Source of the DNA: Haloarcula vallismortis ATCC 29715
GTDB lineage: Archaea; Halobacteriota; Halobacteria; Halobacteriales; Haloarculaceae
Length of the DNA: 51,749 nucleotides
Assembly: GCF_000337775.1 (NCBI RefSeq)
Contig: NZ_AOLQ01000030.1
Coordinates: forward strand, 1 to 51,749
Direction of reading: 5' to 3'
Below the pieces are notes generated by a model that saw only the letters and a program-made list of their open reading frames with translations, searched no databases and was not told where the DNA came from. A program made the translations under genes and the position numbers. The stretch's first letter is position 1; the number at the start of each line of letters is the position of its first letter. Shown here in pieces: positions 9,801 to 17,808 of the stretch.

Positions 9801-10034
9801 CGGGCCCTGGAGGTCCTCGTACCAGTCACGAACGACCGCATCGAGCGTCTCGGCACGAAGACGGAGAGGTTCGTGCGAAGCGGCCCAGCGGTCCTCGACC
9901 ATACTCCGGCGAGCGTCGTTCCGCGTTATGTAGAGGATTGAACCAAGAAGGTCATCAGCCACCTTGTCCGCCCGTTCAAAGGCAGCTTGTTCCAAACGTG
10001 AATGTCTGGAACCAGTTAGAAGCGTATTATTCAT
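6846..10034 (-). CDS. AddB-like inactive helicase with Fe-S PD-(D/E)XK nuclease domain
   Basis: This 1,062-residue protein is the first gene of a two-gene operon with the AddA-like helicase. The N-terminus begins LLTGSRHSRLEQ, where AddB proteins usually carry a Walker A loop. The GxGKT residues are absent, so ATPase activity is unlikely. The C-terminal third is a RecB-type nuclease, with SASRIERYVECGFKFY, IRGYIDRVDV and LYDYKTG supplying the metal and catalytic residues. The motif CRYCDYRRAC (C-x2-C-x5-C) near the end, together with the upstream Cys in VECGF, is the four-cysteine iron-sulphur staple of AddB/Cas4-type nucleases. The expected role is the second strand-cleaving subunit. Length is normal for the family and no frameshift is visible. 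The start ATG at 10034 is the first available. Confidence 0.87.
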   Translation of the reverse strand: MNNTLLTGSRHSRLEQAAFERADKVADDLLGSILYITRNDARRSMVEDRWAASHEPLRLRAETLDAVVRDWYEDLQGPVQPLSGQLNRRLAEYALDRTTAETDGALAGEPASAALADSFSSRFSLFDDAGVGTADALVAEFEGSALDDRIATATVDAYRHYRNLHADYVDEWVCTRGEMFDAVATAEQSLSALSTELDVVVLSGYHEFRPVERRLIERLADELPLIALLPLHQDGRSGVDAVAEDALEVYDALDFETVELEPVDESGRAFGTITESLYRPDPHTVPAPDALRWRELPTPEREIRFVARELRTELANGRDPDDLAVVVPGTEAHSGYVEDTFDTFDIPHVTTAASQLNRTFAGSVVHDLLNLAEPDPRAEDLTSLLANPLVDIVDSDQANAITAAARRRDTVSVSPLLNDVDDEAEVLIQDLLATLETLRTGNVEDAIETLRRLLDAKFDLETATEDYASGAEQAVEQRAYDLVDEVLSSFESLAAVNSDLSPLALFTRAFDGVPIRVPQRAAGGHVEVMGLLDARMRSFEKVFLVGLTSEHFPVTPERPAFFEEMTDAHPRFDTGDERLRGRYLFATLLANVDELTITTPETGDDESAVVRSPVLDELQRVTGIDPEDGVDDRVGSREDLQRHVAATADRRAAVSRAGDRGDLSPEQTKRTDRGLHCAANRGTAGLSDHDGVLDPETVDEVYPPSEREPYSASRIERYVECGFKFYADEVLRIEDPDDVEVVPTPLETGSYVHDVLERFFADLQDEAEDGVDLTAFDRDELAAHLREIAVDELRDADFEYDGLFYEQWKAEMFAGLGEGESAPYEAGSKPHDAPEQGLFATFLDNELSRDGAGRPHLFEAPFGEGLPDSDAGPFTVERPDGSTVSIRGYIDRVDVSRDGEQPTLTLYDYKTGRAPYMTKTTGGTKFQLPIYLLAAANVVDGDLFEQGTLSATYYQVRPPNDLKVPRGVESKFDSEVELRRFLNDIVPEWLGQIDEAIGNGRFHTTLLSARGANCRYCDYRRACDVRHHRKREFVDEVHEDDAAYVPLRVRDDEDIEAVMSDD

Positions 10035-10169
10035 CGAATACTACTCAACAAGAGGTCCGCCTCACTTCACTTTTGGCGAGAAAACCGAATTAGCGAGAAA
10101 TACTCAGCAACACCAAATATGTCAACAGCCCGCTGAAATACATGCTGTTCCAATCGGGCATGGACGAAT

Positions 10170-11723
10170 TTAGAACAGCTGTTCGCGAATCTCTGTGCAG
10201 TTCTCAAGTGTCCGGTTGTCAATCTGTTCGTTGACATCCTCGATGGACGCATCCTGAGGTACAATTAAATCAAGGTACTCCAAGATGAGATCCGCATAGA
10301 GTTCGCGAGCACGGATGAGGAACGTGCTAGCAAGGAATTCCTCGTCCTCGACTGTAATCCACTCACCATCGCTCGGTTCGTCTGGGAGTGTTGTATCCTC
10401 GTGTACGACCTTGTTACGGTAGTCATACAGTGTTCTGAAGAACTCTCCTATCCGCTTTGACGACCAATTGCGAGCGTTCTGCTCACCCAGAAGCACTGCC
10501 GTCCGAACACCGAGGCGATATCTATTCCCACCAGGGGAGCCACCTTTCAGCACGGTCGTTTCGCAGCCAACGACACAATCGACTAATTGATCCTCGAGGG
10601 ACTCCCGGCTGAACATTCGCTCGAACCGGGCCAGCGGGTTCTGAAACTTGTCATGCCCAGGGGCGATTCGATGTCGATGATCCCTCCACAGCCGAGGAAT
10701 CTCCAGGGCACGATCTTCAGCGATATGCGTTCCTGTCGTCGAACTTGGACACTCGAATTCGAGCTCGAAAGTGACCGGTGTCGAAATCCCGTGGTACGTT
10801 TCCCAGCCCGGAACCACGTTGTAGCCCTTCTCGTATCCAACAATTCCTAACGGGCAGAGAAGCCGCAGACACCGACGAACGCTCGCCGCGAGATACTCGA
10901 TCACCTCGGTCAGCTGCTGCCAGGGATAGACGTCGGCCGGTGTGACGTCGAAGTCGGGACGTTCCCAGGGGCTGATTTCGGTGTCATCGATTTCGCGAGC
11001 TATCTCTCGATAGGGCCGCCGGCGTCGGAGACCGATTTCTAGTGCTGCGTTCGGGCCGCCTGCATCGAGCGTCTCGACTGGCTCGAGGACGCTCGTCCCC
11101 GGGGCCTCGTGCGTCGCGATTCCAGCTTCCTCTAAGCGGTCTAAGGGACGAATCCGGAGGGTGTCAACGGCGTATGGTCCCAGATAGTCCGGGCTACCTT
11201 GGATCTCCGTTTCGAGGTCGATCTTGATGTCTGGCTCGATGGAGGTGTTCTTCAGAACGAGCAGGAATCGGGAGTATTCTCGATCGGTGAACCGGGGCTC
11301 GAACTGCTCCTCGAAGGCAGCTGTGAAGGCATCCTCGTCGAACTGAAACTCGCCGGCGTAGTTCAACACGACCCCGACGAACTCGAACAGTCCCCGTTCG
11401 ATAGACTCGACACGGTTGGCTTCGGATAACTGATCGTCGTCGGGAGGATCCGAGAGCTGATCGTAGATGACTTGGGCCGCCTCTGCAAATTCACCAGCAT
11501 AGAGGGTATCGAAGAGATCCCTGTCGTCGAAGAGATCACCGGGAGCTGGAGCCGAGACTTCCTCGGTGTTCTGCATAAACCCGCCAGTACTCAGCTGATT
11601 GAACGTCCGTGTTGGTGGATCGACATCCACGTCGGAGTGCTGCTCGATGACGGCTTGGACTCCATCTTTGATTAGTGGGCGCACATCAGCGCCCCACTCA
11701 GGTGGCATTCTATCAGGGACCAC
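10170..11723 (-). CDS. HEPN (Apea-like) domain protein
   Basis: This is a 517-residue protein of unknown function. Near residues 435-441 it has YDYRNKVVHED, an R-x4-H motif typical of HEPN domains, many of which are RNases in abortive-infection or toxin systems. The surrounding helices (LEDQLVDCVVGCETTVLKG ... RIGEFFRTLYD) fit the Apea-like HEPN layout. The N-terminal 400 residues are acidic, with an N-terminal helical part and a central domain I do not recognise. It lies 24 bases after a membrane coiled-coil protein and is surely co-transcribed with it. A membrane partner plus a HEPN effector would suit an infection-sensing module, but that is inference. A start at ATG 11708 (residue 6) is also possible. 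Some Apea-HEPN proteins may not be catalytic. Confidence 0.7.
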   Translation of the reverse strand: MVPDRMPPEWGADVRPLIKDGVQAVIEQHSDVDVDPPTRTFNQLSTGGFMQNTEEVSAPAPGDLFDDRDLFDTLYAGEFAEAAQVIYDQLSDPPDDDQLSEANRVESIERGLFEFVGVVLNYAGEFQFDEDAFTAAFEEQFEPRFTDREYSRFLLVLKNTSIEPDIKIDLETEIQGSPDYLGPYAVDTLRIRPLDRLEEAGIATHEAPGTSVLEPVETLDAGGPNAALEIGLRRRRPYREIAREIDDTEISPWERPDFDVTPADVYPWQQLTEVIEYLAASVRRCLRLLCPLGIVGYEKGYNVVPGWETYHGISTPVTFELEFECPSSTTGTHIAEDRALEIPRLWRDHRHRIAPGHDKFQNPLARFERMFSRESLEDQLVDCVVGCETTVLKGGSPGGNRYRLGVRTAVLLGEQNARNWSSKRIGEFFRTLYDYRNKVVHEDTTLPDEPSDGEWITVEDEEFLASTFLIRARELYADLILEYLDLIVPQDASIEDVNEQIDNRTLENCTEIREQLF

Positions 11724-11747
11724 TCTATCCTTCCACTTAGTTCACCG

Positions 11748-12437
11748 TTAGACCGGCTGATTCTCGTCCGCCGCGTCCGTCGTGTCATCATCCACTGACC
11801 GCTTGGGTGACTCGTCCGATACCTCCGAAATTTCTCGATAGAGGTGTAGGAATACGTAGCTGAGACCACACACCCACGCTGCGAACACAGCAATCAAGCG
11901 CACTCTCGCTGATCCGAACTCAGTTGCTAGTCCCAGTACACGAAGGAGGTACGCGAGTGAAGGCACAACGACCGCCAAGAGAATCGCGATCACACTCGCT
12001 TTGAGAGTTCCTGTTACATTCGCTGGGTCAAGAGCTTCATAACGGCTCACGAGTCGCTGTCGTTCGTCGGTGAGTGCTTCCCGTCGACTCCGCAGCTGGA
12101 GCCAGCGGCGATGGTTTCGATTATGCCGTCTGGCGCTCTGGATGTCGGCTTGAACGTTCGCCGTCTGTGACTCTTCTGACTCGCGATAGAACTCCCGTTC
12201 CGGTGAGAACCGGGGTTTTTCGACATACCGAGGCTCGTCAATATTGTGCGTCTTGTCCTCGATATCGGTCTGTTCTCTATCGAGACCGCGAAGCTTGGCG
12301 TCGATCTCCTCAAGCCGGCGGTTGATCCAGTGGCGTTCGGCCTTGAGATTCGAGAGGTTACTGACTAAGAGGGCGGTCAGAATCCCGATAAAGACGCTTG
12401 CCGAAGTAGCGAGTGCGGCGTAGAAACCTGCGGGCAT
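11748..12437 (-). CDS. Membrane-anchored coiled-coil protein
   Basis: This is a 229-residue protein with one N-terminal transmembrane helix (about residues 5-27, FYAALATSASVFIGILTALL). A long charged helical or coiled-coil segment follows at about 30-135, rich in E/R/L heptad-like spacing (LKAERHWINRRLEEIDAKLR). Two more transmembrane helices lie at about 145-200. The tail is acidic and disordered. The layout is a hairpin anchored at both ends with a coiled-coil domain on one face of the membrane. It is first in an operon with the HEPN gene, 24 bases downstream. I do not recognise the family. Sensor or anchor for the HEPN protein is a reasonable inference only. Confidence 0.68.
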   Translation of the reverse strand: MPAGFYAALATSASVFIGILTALLVSNLSNLKAERHWINRRLEEIDAKLRGLDREQTDIEDKTHNIDEPRYVEKPRFSPEREFYRESEESQTANVQADIQSARRHNRNHRRWLQLRSRREALTDERQRLVSRYEALDPANVTGTLKASVIAILLAVVVPSLAYLLRVLGLATEFGSARVRLIAVFAAWVCGLSYVFLHLYREISEVSDESPKRSVDDDTTDAADENQPV

Positions 12438-13068
12438 ACGTTCGTAGGTGGGGTGTTGGTCCTCCGTCGGTACAGGAATTCATTTCGTCGGCATTTAAAA
12501 GACCTGCATACATGCCGAAGGCGGGTCAAAAACAGTCTCATAGATCTTCTCGGACGCAAAATTACAAGTCCAACTCTATCAGCGAAGCTACGCTTGGGAA
12601 CCGCAGCAGGTCGAGGATCTCTTGAACGACATCGACTACGTCTATCGCCGGCGCTACGGCTCTCCGAACGCTCGTATCGTGACTACTGCGCCATCTGATT
12701 TTGACAGCAACGACACGAACGGGAATTCAGACGTCTACCACTCCTCCGGGCCGTTGGTCCTCAACGCAAGAGGAAAGCAGGACATGATGGGGTCGGAGTG
12801 GACCGTTTACGACATAATTGACGGGCAACAGCGAGACTTCTCTTGGTAACTCTCGAATCAGGGCTTGTGCGTAGTTTCACCCTGGTCACTCCGCGCTGCT
12901 TCCGGAGAGTACAGGGGGACTCTTCACCCCAATCGTTTCCTGAGAGTCCGAACTAAATCTGCTCGCTCCAGGGAATCGACGTAAGCCTGACCAACCACCA
13001 TTTCCTGAGACCTGTCAGATCCACCCCGCCCTCCCCGAGAGTGACCCACTCCTGCAACCCGTCACCGC
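12438..13068. other. Gene-poor segment holding a DUF262 remnant
   Basis: This 631-base stretch lies between two leftward genes. Its only coding trace is the rightward DUF262 fragment at 12512-12849. Bases 12850-13068 show no gene, RNA or strong repeat that I can support. The segment reads like the scar of an eroded or deleted restriction gene. Confidence 0.6.
12512..12849 (+). pseudogene. DUF262 (GmrSD-type) N-terminal remnant
   Basis: Read in the frame of 12544-12849, the DNA encodes KLQVQLYQRSYAWEPQQVED and, after about 60 residues, TVYDIIDGQQR. These are the two hallmark motifs of the DUF262 ParB-like NTPase/nuclease domain, YQR-x-YxW and DGQQR. The reading frame is broken: a TAG at 12541-12543 cuts it off from the likely original ATG at 12512, which sits in another frame. 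After DGQQR the sequence runs into DFSW and a stop where DUF262 proteins continue for hundreds of residues. It is therefore a frameshifted or nonsense-bearing 5' fragment of a type IV modification-dependent restriction gene (GmrSD-like) or a related DUF262 defence gene. Confidence 0.75.
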
Positions 13069-13962
13069 TCACTCAGCGTCCTGAATCACGCAGTCAAGCT
13101 GTATCAGCGTCCGCTCCGGAACCCATTGGCGGAACTCAACGGAGCTCTCGTCGAAGTCGATGCGGACAGTCGGATTCGGAGGAATCGTATCGGCCGTCCG
13201 GAGGCTGAGTCGCACCTGCGCAGTACGCCGTTCCGTGTCACTTCTGGAGAGCAGGTCGTCAACTACCTCGTCTCCACGTACGTCCGCGCGTCCCGAATCA
13301 CCCCGTTCCTCGCCGGTGACGTCGATACGCTCTGTTCCGGCCTCGACGGACGTCACTGAGAGAGACAGCTGTTCGTACGCAGCGACGGCGGCGTCCTCGA
13401 ACCGCCCCCGAAACCCGTCGTCGCGGAACGAGACGGAAGTCCACTCGGACAGGTCAGGGTGATCTCGGAGAGCCTGGACGGTTCCCGCAGCGAGATCACT
13501 ATCGTCTGCCCGGACCGCGAGAAGGTTCGTTCCTGGGTTGAAGGTGGCGACAGTCGTGACGCGCGCGTCCTCCGACACGGAAAGCTGTGCCTGCGTTCCG
13601 TCCTCCGGGACGCTACACACGACGTACACGCGGTCGTGCAGCTCCTCAACCGCGCGAACTTGCCCGCCGAATCCTCCGGAGTCGGTGAGGTCGGCGAGTT
13701 CGGACGGAGACATGTTTGTCAGCCCGGATAGTCGGAAGTAGTGGACCGTTTGTGGAGCCGCGTAGCGCGCCTGGGCAGCCGCTTGGCGGAGTTCGACCTG
13801 TGAGAGTTCATCGAGGAACTGCTCGGGATCGTCATCGTCGCCGAGTTCGCTTTCGATGTCGGCCGCGGCAAGCGCTCGGTGGAGCGCAGCATGAGAGGGG
13901 AGCTCCAACAAAAGATTCACTGGAGACACATCGTCCGCAGTTGGGTTTACAGGGAAGGTCAT
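13069..13962 (-). CDS. Unrecognised acidic haloarchaeal protein
   Basis: This is a 297-residue soluble acidic protein without transmembrane segments, cysteine clusters or a nucleotide-binding motif that I can see. Residues 1-75 are helical and charged. The middle, roughly residues 75-190, alternates short strands and helices (VYVVCSVPED, ARVTTVATFNPGTN). The C-terminal 100 residues look beta-rich (VRLSLRTADTIPPNPTVRIDF). It is transcribed away from the DUF1156 gene that starts 107 bases to its right, so the two share a divergent promoter region. It could belong to the defence island's left edge, but nothing in the protein shows a function. Confidence 0.6.
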   Translation of the reverse strand: MTFPVNPTADDVSPVNLLLELPSHAALHRALAAADIESELGDDDDPEQFLDELSQVELRQAAAQARYAAPQTVHYFRLSGLTNMSPSELADLTDSGGFGGQVRAVEELHDRVYVVCSVPEDGTQAQLSVSEDARVTTVATFNPGTNLLAVRADDSDLAAGTVQALRDHPDLSEWTSVSFRDDGFRGRFEDAAVAAYEQLSLSVTSVEAGTERIDVTGEERGDSGRADVRGDEVVDDLLSRSDTERRTAQVRLSLRTADTIPPNPTVRIDFDESSVEFRQWVPERTLIQLDCVIQDAE

Positions 13963-14031
13963 ATCTCGAAAGTATCTCCTCCGGTTCGTTATTCTTCTGC
14001 TTGGTCGCTCTCGACGCCGCGCTGTTCCGCA

Positions 14032-14040
14032 TTTTTATAT
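14032..14040 (+). promoter_or_regulatory. TATA box of the first DUF1156 gene
   Basis: The sequence TTTTTATAT is the strongest AT run in the divergent gap. It lies 29-37 bases before the ATG at 14069, the spacing of a haloarchaeal leaderless promoter. It decides in favour of the ATG at 14069 rather than the upstream in-frame ATG at 14039. Confidence 0.65.
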
Positions 14041-14068
14041 GGCTCGTCCGGATAGAGTGGTACAACTA

Positions 14069-16747
14069 ATGTCTCAACAGGAACAGAGCGAACGGGAAGA
14101 AGCGCGTCCCGATCTCCCTATTGAAGACGGGTTCCCCATTGAGCGTGTCAATGAAATCGCCGAAAAAGAAGGGCGAGCGAAGCAATGGTATCGCCCGATC
14201 TATACTATGCATAAATGGTGGGCACGCCGGCCTGGCTGTCTCTTTCGTGCCATCTCCCTATACTCACTTCTCGACGAAAACACGACCGCAGATGACGTTG
14301 AGGTATACGAGCCGGGAGAGAATCAGCAACTCGGGAACAATGGATTGGACAAGGACGACCTTATCAAGGCGATTGGCAACGTCGATATGGACGATCCAGA
14401 ACCTCTCTGGGGCTTTTATCCGAAAGATGTCAGGATAAAGGATAAGAAGATTCTGGATCCGTTTATGGGTGGTGGAACGTCATTGGGCGAGGCATCCCGT
14501 TTCGGCGTAGATTCGGTCGGTATTGACCTCAACCCAGTTGCATGGTTCATTACTAAGAAGGAACTTGAATCGGGTGAAACTGATGTCGAAGAACTTGAAT
14601 CAGCGTTCGAACAGGTCAAAGGGGACGTAGCCGACGAAATTCTCGAGTACTACAGGACGGACTGTCCTCACGGTGATCACGATGCTGATGTGATGTATTC
14701 GTTTTGGGTGAAAGAAATTGATTGTCGTTCCTGCGGGCACACCATTCCCTTACATCAAGATCTCCGTATCGGGAAGGGACGGTATGAGAATGACGATAAA
14801 TATAACGTACTCTGCCCTGACTGCGATTCAGTTATTTTAGTCGATGATTGGCGTGAAGAATGTGGGTGTCAAGAATGCGGGTACGAGTTTGTGCCTGAGC
14901 AGGGGAACGTCGATTACGGGGATTATATCTGTACAGAATGCGGTCAAAAGTATTCTATCACTGAACAGATTGAAGAGGGGGAAGAGTTCGATCTACGACT
15001 TTACGCTTTGGAATATTATTGTAGGCATTGTGACCAGCAGGGTGCATCGAAGTCAACTACGAAAGGTTATAAATCAGCTTCAGAGCGAGATAGAGAGCGC
15101 TATCGGGAGGCTGAACAAGAATGGAAGAACTCTGAATCTCTTCGTGAGTTCGTTCCGAACAAGTCAATTCGCCCCGGGTGGAAGACCGATGCAACCCAAT
15201 TTGATGGGACTATGCCCGGAAACGGGAATCTACCTCGGCATGGGATCGAAAAATGGACAGATATGTTTAATGACAGGCAGCTTCTGGCTCTTGCTAAACT
15301 TCTTAAGTCCATCAACGATATTGACGATCAAAATACGAAGGAATACCTTCTGCTGACCTTATCTGGGACACTTCGCACAAATTCAATGATGGTTGGCTAC
15401 GATTACTCATACAACAAGATTGTGAATATTTTCAAATCCAACTCGTTTGATCCGCCTCGAGAGATGTGCGAGGGAAATGTATGGGGAACAGAATATGGAC
15501 GAGGCACTTTCGAGTCTATTTGGGAAATGGTGAAGCGGGGGGTGAAATATGCGAATTCACCTACAGAACGCTACGTGAAAGACGGTGAAACACACGAAAC
15601 AGAAGAATTCAGCCAACCATTCGGAAAGAACACCACTATCCACCAAGGGGATATGCGCCTCATTGAGGCTGAAGATGAATATGACGCGGTGATAACTGAT
15701 CCGCCGTACTATAATAATATACTCTACTCTGAACTCTCTGATTTTTTCTATGTTTGGCTAAAGCCAATGCTTGAAGGAGAGTACGATTGCTTCGAGCCTG
15801 AACACACCCCACGTGCTGAGAGTATCGTTGTGAATCCGGCTTCAAACAAGGGTAGTGAAGAGTTTGAGTCAGAGCTAAAACAGGCATTCTCCCGTATTAA
15901 CACGGCGTTGAAAGAGAATGGAACGGTGACCTTCACGTATCACCATAGTAACTCTGAATCTTGGGGAGAACTGCTTGAGTCCCTCTGCGAAACGGGATTC
16001 GAGGTCACCGCTACGTACCCCATCAATTCTGACCTGAACAAATTTATGAAAGGGGAAGCAGTCGCCTTTGATATCGTTATTGTTGCTCGTCCAACAGAAA
16101 GTCGCCAGCCGATCTCATGGGATTCGCTCCGGCGCCGAATCGTCCGAACCGCACGAGAAACCCGTGAAACACTGGAAGAGAATCGAGAACTCGCAAGTGG
16201 GGATATCGGTGTCATCGAGATGGGGAAGTGTTTCCAAGAGTATTCTCAGCATCACGGTGAGGTTCACCGTGCCGGCGATGTAATGTCCGCAAAGGAGGTC
16301 GTTGATGAAATCTACGGCATCATTCAGGACAACGACCGCGGCGAACAGGACATCTATCGGGACCTGCTCGAGGAGTCGAACCCGACGTACAACGACCTGA
16401 ACAAGCACCTCAAGCGGTCGGACGCGTCGGAGGAGCAGATGAAGGACATGCGGCTGTTCCGTATGGAGGGCGGCGACTTCGTCCTCACCAAGTGGGACGA
16501 CGAGAAGCGCCAGGCGTACGTCCAGAGCAAGGTCGAAGAGGGCAACGGCGACCTCACCACGCTGGACAAGGCACACTTCCTCCGCTACCGCTTCGAACAG
16601 GGGAAGTCCACCAGCGAGTACCTCGAAGACTGGGACATGGACGAACTCCGGGAACTCTGCGAGGGGCTGGCGGAAGCAACCGGTGACGAGACGTACCTGA
16701 AGATGATTGGCGTCGATACCTCGCTGGCGGAATTCGGCGAAGAGTAA
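14069..16747 (+). CDS. DUF1156 Zn-ribbon adenine-specific DNA methyltransferase, copy 1
   Basis: This 892-residue protein belongs to the DUF1156 / COG1743 family, predicted N6-adenine methyltransferases with inserted zinc ribbons. The family N-terminus is intact (GFPIERVNEIAEKE, MHKWWARRPGCLF). The SAM-binding motif DPFMGGGTS is at about residues 130-138, with IDLNPVAWF following. The catalytic DPPYY is at 544-548. Between them at least four CxxC pairs form zinc ribbons (for example CRSCG, CPDC, CQECG, CTECG). The first 2.25 kb is clearly AT-richer than the island, while the last 420 bases switch abruptly to GC-rich codons and become almost identical to the end of copy 2. This suggests recombination. 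It presumably methylates host DNA as the self-marking part of a defence system. The short recombinase gene follows after 53 bases. Confidence 0.9.
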   Translation: MSQQEQSEREEARPDLPIEDGFPIERVNEIAEKEGRAKQWYRPIYTMHKWWARRPGCLFRAISLYSLLDENTTADDVEVYEPGENQQLGNNGLDKDDLIKAIGNVDMDDPEPLWGFYPKDVRIKDKKILDPFMGGGTSLGEASRFGVDSVGIDLNPVAWFITKKELESGETDVEELESAFEQVKGDVADEILEYYRTDCPHGDHDADVMYSFWVKEIDCRSCGHTIPLHQDLRIGKGRYENDDKYNVLCPDCDSVILVDDWREECGCQECGYEFVPEQGNVDYGDYICTECGQKYSITEQIEEGEEFDLRLYALEYYCRHCDQQGASKSTTKGYKSASERDRERYREAEQEWKNSESLREFVPNKSIRPGWKTDATQFDGTMPGNGNLPRHGIEKWTDMFNDRQLLALAKLLKSINDIDDQNTKEYLLLTLSGTLRTNSMMVGYDYSYNKIVNIFKSNSFDPPREMCEGNVWGTEYGRGTFESIWEMVKRGVKYANSPTERYVKDGETHETEEFSQPFGKNTTIHQGDMRLIEAEDEYDAVITDPPYYNNILYSELSDFFYVWLKPMLEGEYDCFEPEHTPRAESIVVNPASNKGSEEFESELKQAFSRINTALKENGTVTFTYHHSNSESWGELLESLCETGFEVTATYPINSDLNKFMKGEAVAFDIVIVARPTESRQPISWDSLRRRIVRTARETRETLEENRELASGDIGVIEMGKCFQEYSQHHGEVHRAGDVMSAKEVVDEIYGIIQDNDRGEQDIYRDLLEESNPTYNDLNKHLKRSDASEEQMKDMRLFRMEGGDFVLTKWDDEKRQAYVQSKVEEGNGDLTTLDKAHFLRYRFEQGKSTSEYLEDWDMDELRELCEGLAEATGDETYLKMIGVDTSLAEFGEE

Positions 16748-16800
16748 TCCCGAGCCCGGACTTCGGCACTTCCAGTTTCGGAATCCGAGTATCGGGCGTT

Positions 16801-17472
16801 ATGGCTCCGACACGCGAGAAAGCGCTCACGGAACGGGACTTCGAACGACTTCTCGATGGCGCGCGTCGAATCGACGACGAGACTCAACGGTTCGAAGCTC
16901 ACGCGGTCATCCTGCTAGGGGGGCGGCTCGGCTTTCGGCCGGGAGAACTCACACACTTCGACGAGTCTTGGGTAGATCGGCAGCGCCAGATCGTTCACGT
17001 CCCCGATCACGCTCCTTGTCGGGATGGCCGTGATGGCGAGATCTGTGGCTATTGCCGACAGGCCGTCGAGCAGCGGATACGCCACGACCAAGAGGCGTCG
17101 TTCGACGAGATCGCCGAGCAGTACTGGCAGCCGAAGACGGACGCGGCCTCCCGTCCGATCCCGTTTCACTTCTCCGCGCGGGTGGAGCTCGCCGTCGAGT
17201 CACTCGCCAACGAGTACGGCGGTTGGCCGTATTCGTTTTCGACGCTACAGCGGCGACTCGACGCCGCGCTCGAATGTGCGCGCTCGCTCGATAGAACTTC
17301 GACATCTCTACACGGGCTTCGGGCGACGGCCGCGTCGTATCATGCATCTCGCGGGCTCGAACTGGCCGCCTTCCGGTCGATGTTCGGGTGGGAGGATCTC
17401 GCAACCGCGCGCCAGTACCTCAATATCGACGGGGCGATGACACGCCGTGCGCTCAGTGATATCCACTCGTAG
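16801..17472 (+). CDS. Short tyrosine recombinase/integrase
   Basis: This 223-residue protein contains essentially only the catalytic domain of a tyrosine recombinase. The first arginine lies in GGRLGFRPGELTHF, the H-x-x-R box in LHGLRATAASYHASRG, and the nucleophile region in ATARQYLNIDG near the C-terminus. A Cys-rich insertion (CRDGRDGEICGYC) between motifs is something I associate with haloarchaeal members of the group. It lacks the usual N-terminal core-binding (SAM-like) domain, so it may be truncated or dependent on a partner. It sits between two DUF1156 paralogues in the same orientation. That raises the possibility that it rearranges them, though it could equally be left from integration of the cassette. 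No tRNA gene or clear att direct repeat is visible next to it. Confidence 0.82.
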   Translation: MAPTREKALTERDFERLLDGARRIDDETQRFEAHAVILLGGRLGFRPGELTHFDESWVDRQRQIVHVPDHAPCRDGRDGEICGYCRQAVEQRIRHDQEASFDEIAEQYWQPKTDAASRPIPFHFSARVELAVESLANEYGGWPYSFSTLQRRLDAALECARSLDRTSTSLHGLRATAASYHASRGLELAAFRSMFGWEDLATARQYLNIDGAMTRRALSDIHS

Positions 17473-17808
17473 GGTCTACTGCTTCGCCGTACGGAGACCT
17501 CAGTAGAGTACTACCCGCTGCGCATTCTTCACTTGTGGGGACGTGACTCTCTCTTCTTGAGGGAAGTCTAGTGTCTGACTCTTTGCTTGACGGCGATCCA
17601 TCATTGTAACGTGGTTGCTCAATGAGGCGCAAAAATCTACGGGAACTGGTCAGCCGGGATCTGTGCGATCTAAAGCCCGTTGCTGATTTCGCCGTTATCC
17701 GCTGAGGAATGCGCAGCGGATATTGTGCACGTCGTCCGCGAATTCGTCGAGAAACCGTGTTCCGGGCGCGGATTCAAACTCAAATCGTCCAACTCCCGGT
17801 CAGTATCG
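17473..17808. other. Non-coding gap between recombinase and second DUF1156 gene
   Basis: This is a 336-base stretch. I see no tRNA, convincing hairpin or repeat. The last 129 bases are open in frame with the next gene (from TTG at 17680) but encode an atypical peptide without similarity to the start of the two paralogues. The natural start is therefore the ATG at 17809. No strong TATA box stands out. Confidence 0.5.

Noticed and set aside
17755-17800. A GATTCAAACTC segment resembling a tRNA T-loop near the recombinase
   Set aside because: The flanking stems do not pair and no acceptor, D or anticodon arms can be drawn, so there is no tRNA or tRNA-type att site.
17680-17808. N-terminal extension of methylase copy 2 from an upstream TTG
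   Set aside because: The 43 added residues have no counterpart in the other two paralogues, and the ATG at 17809 gives the family-like start.
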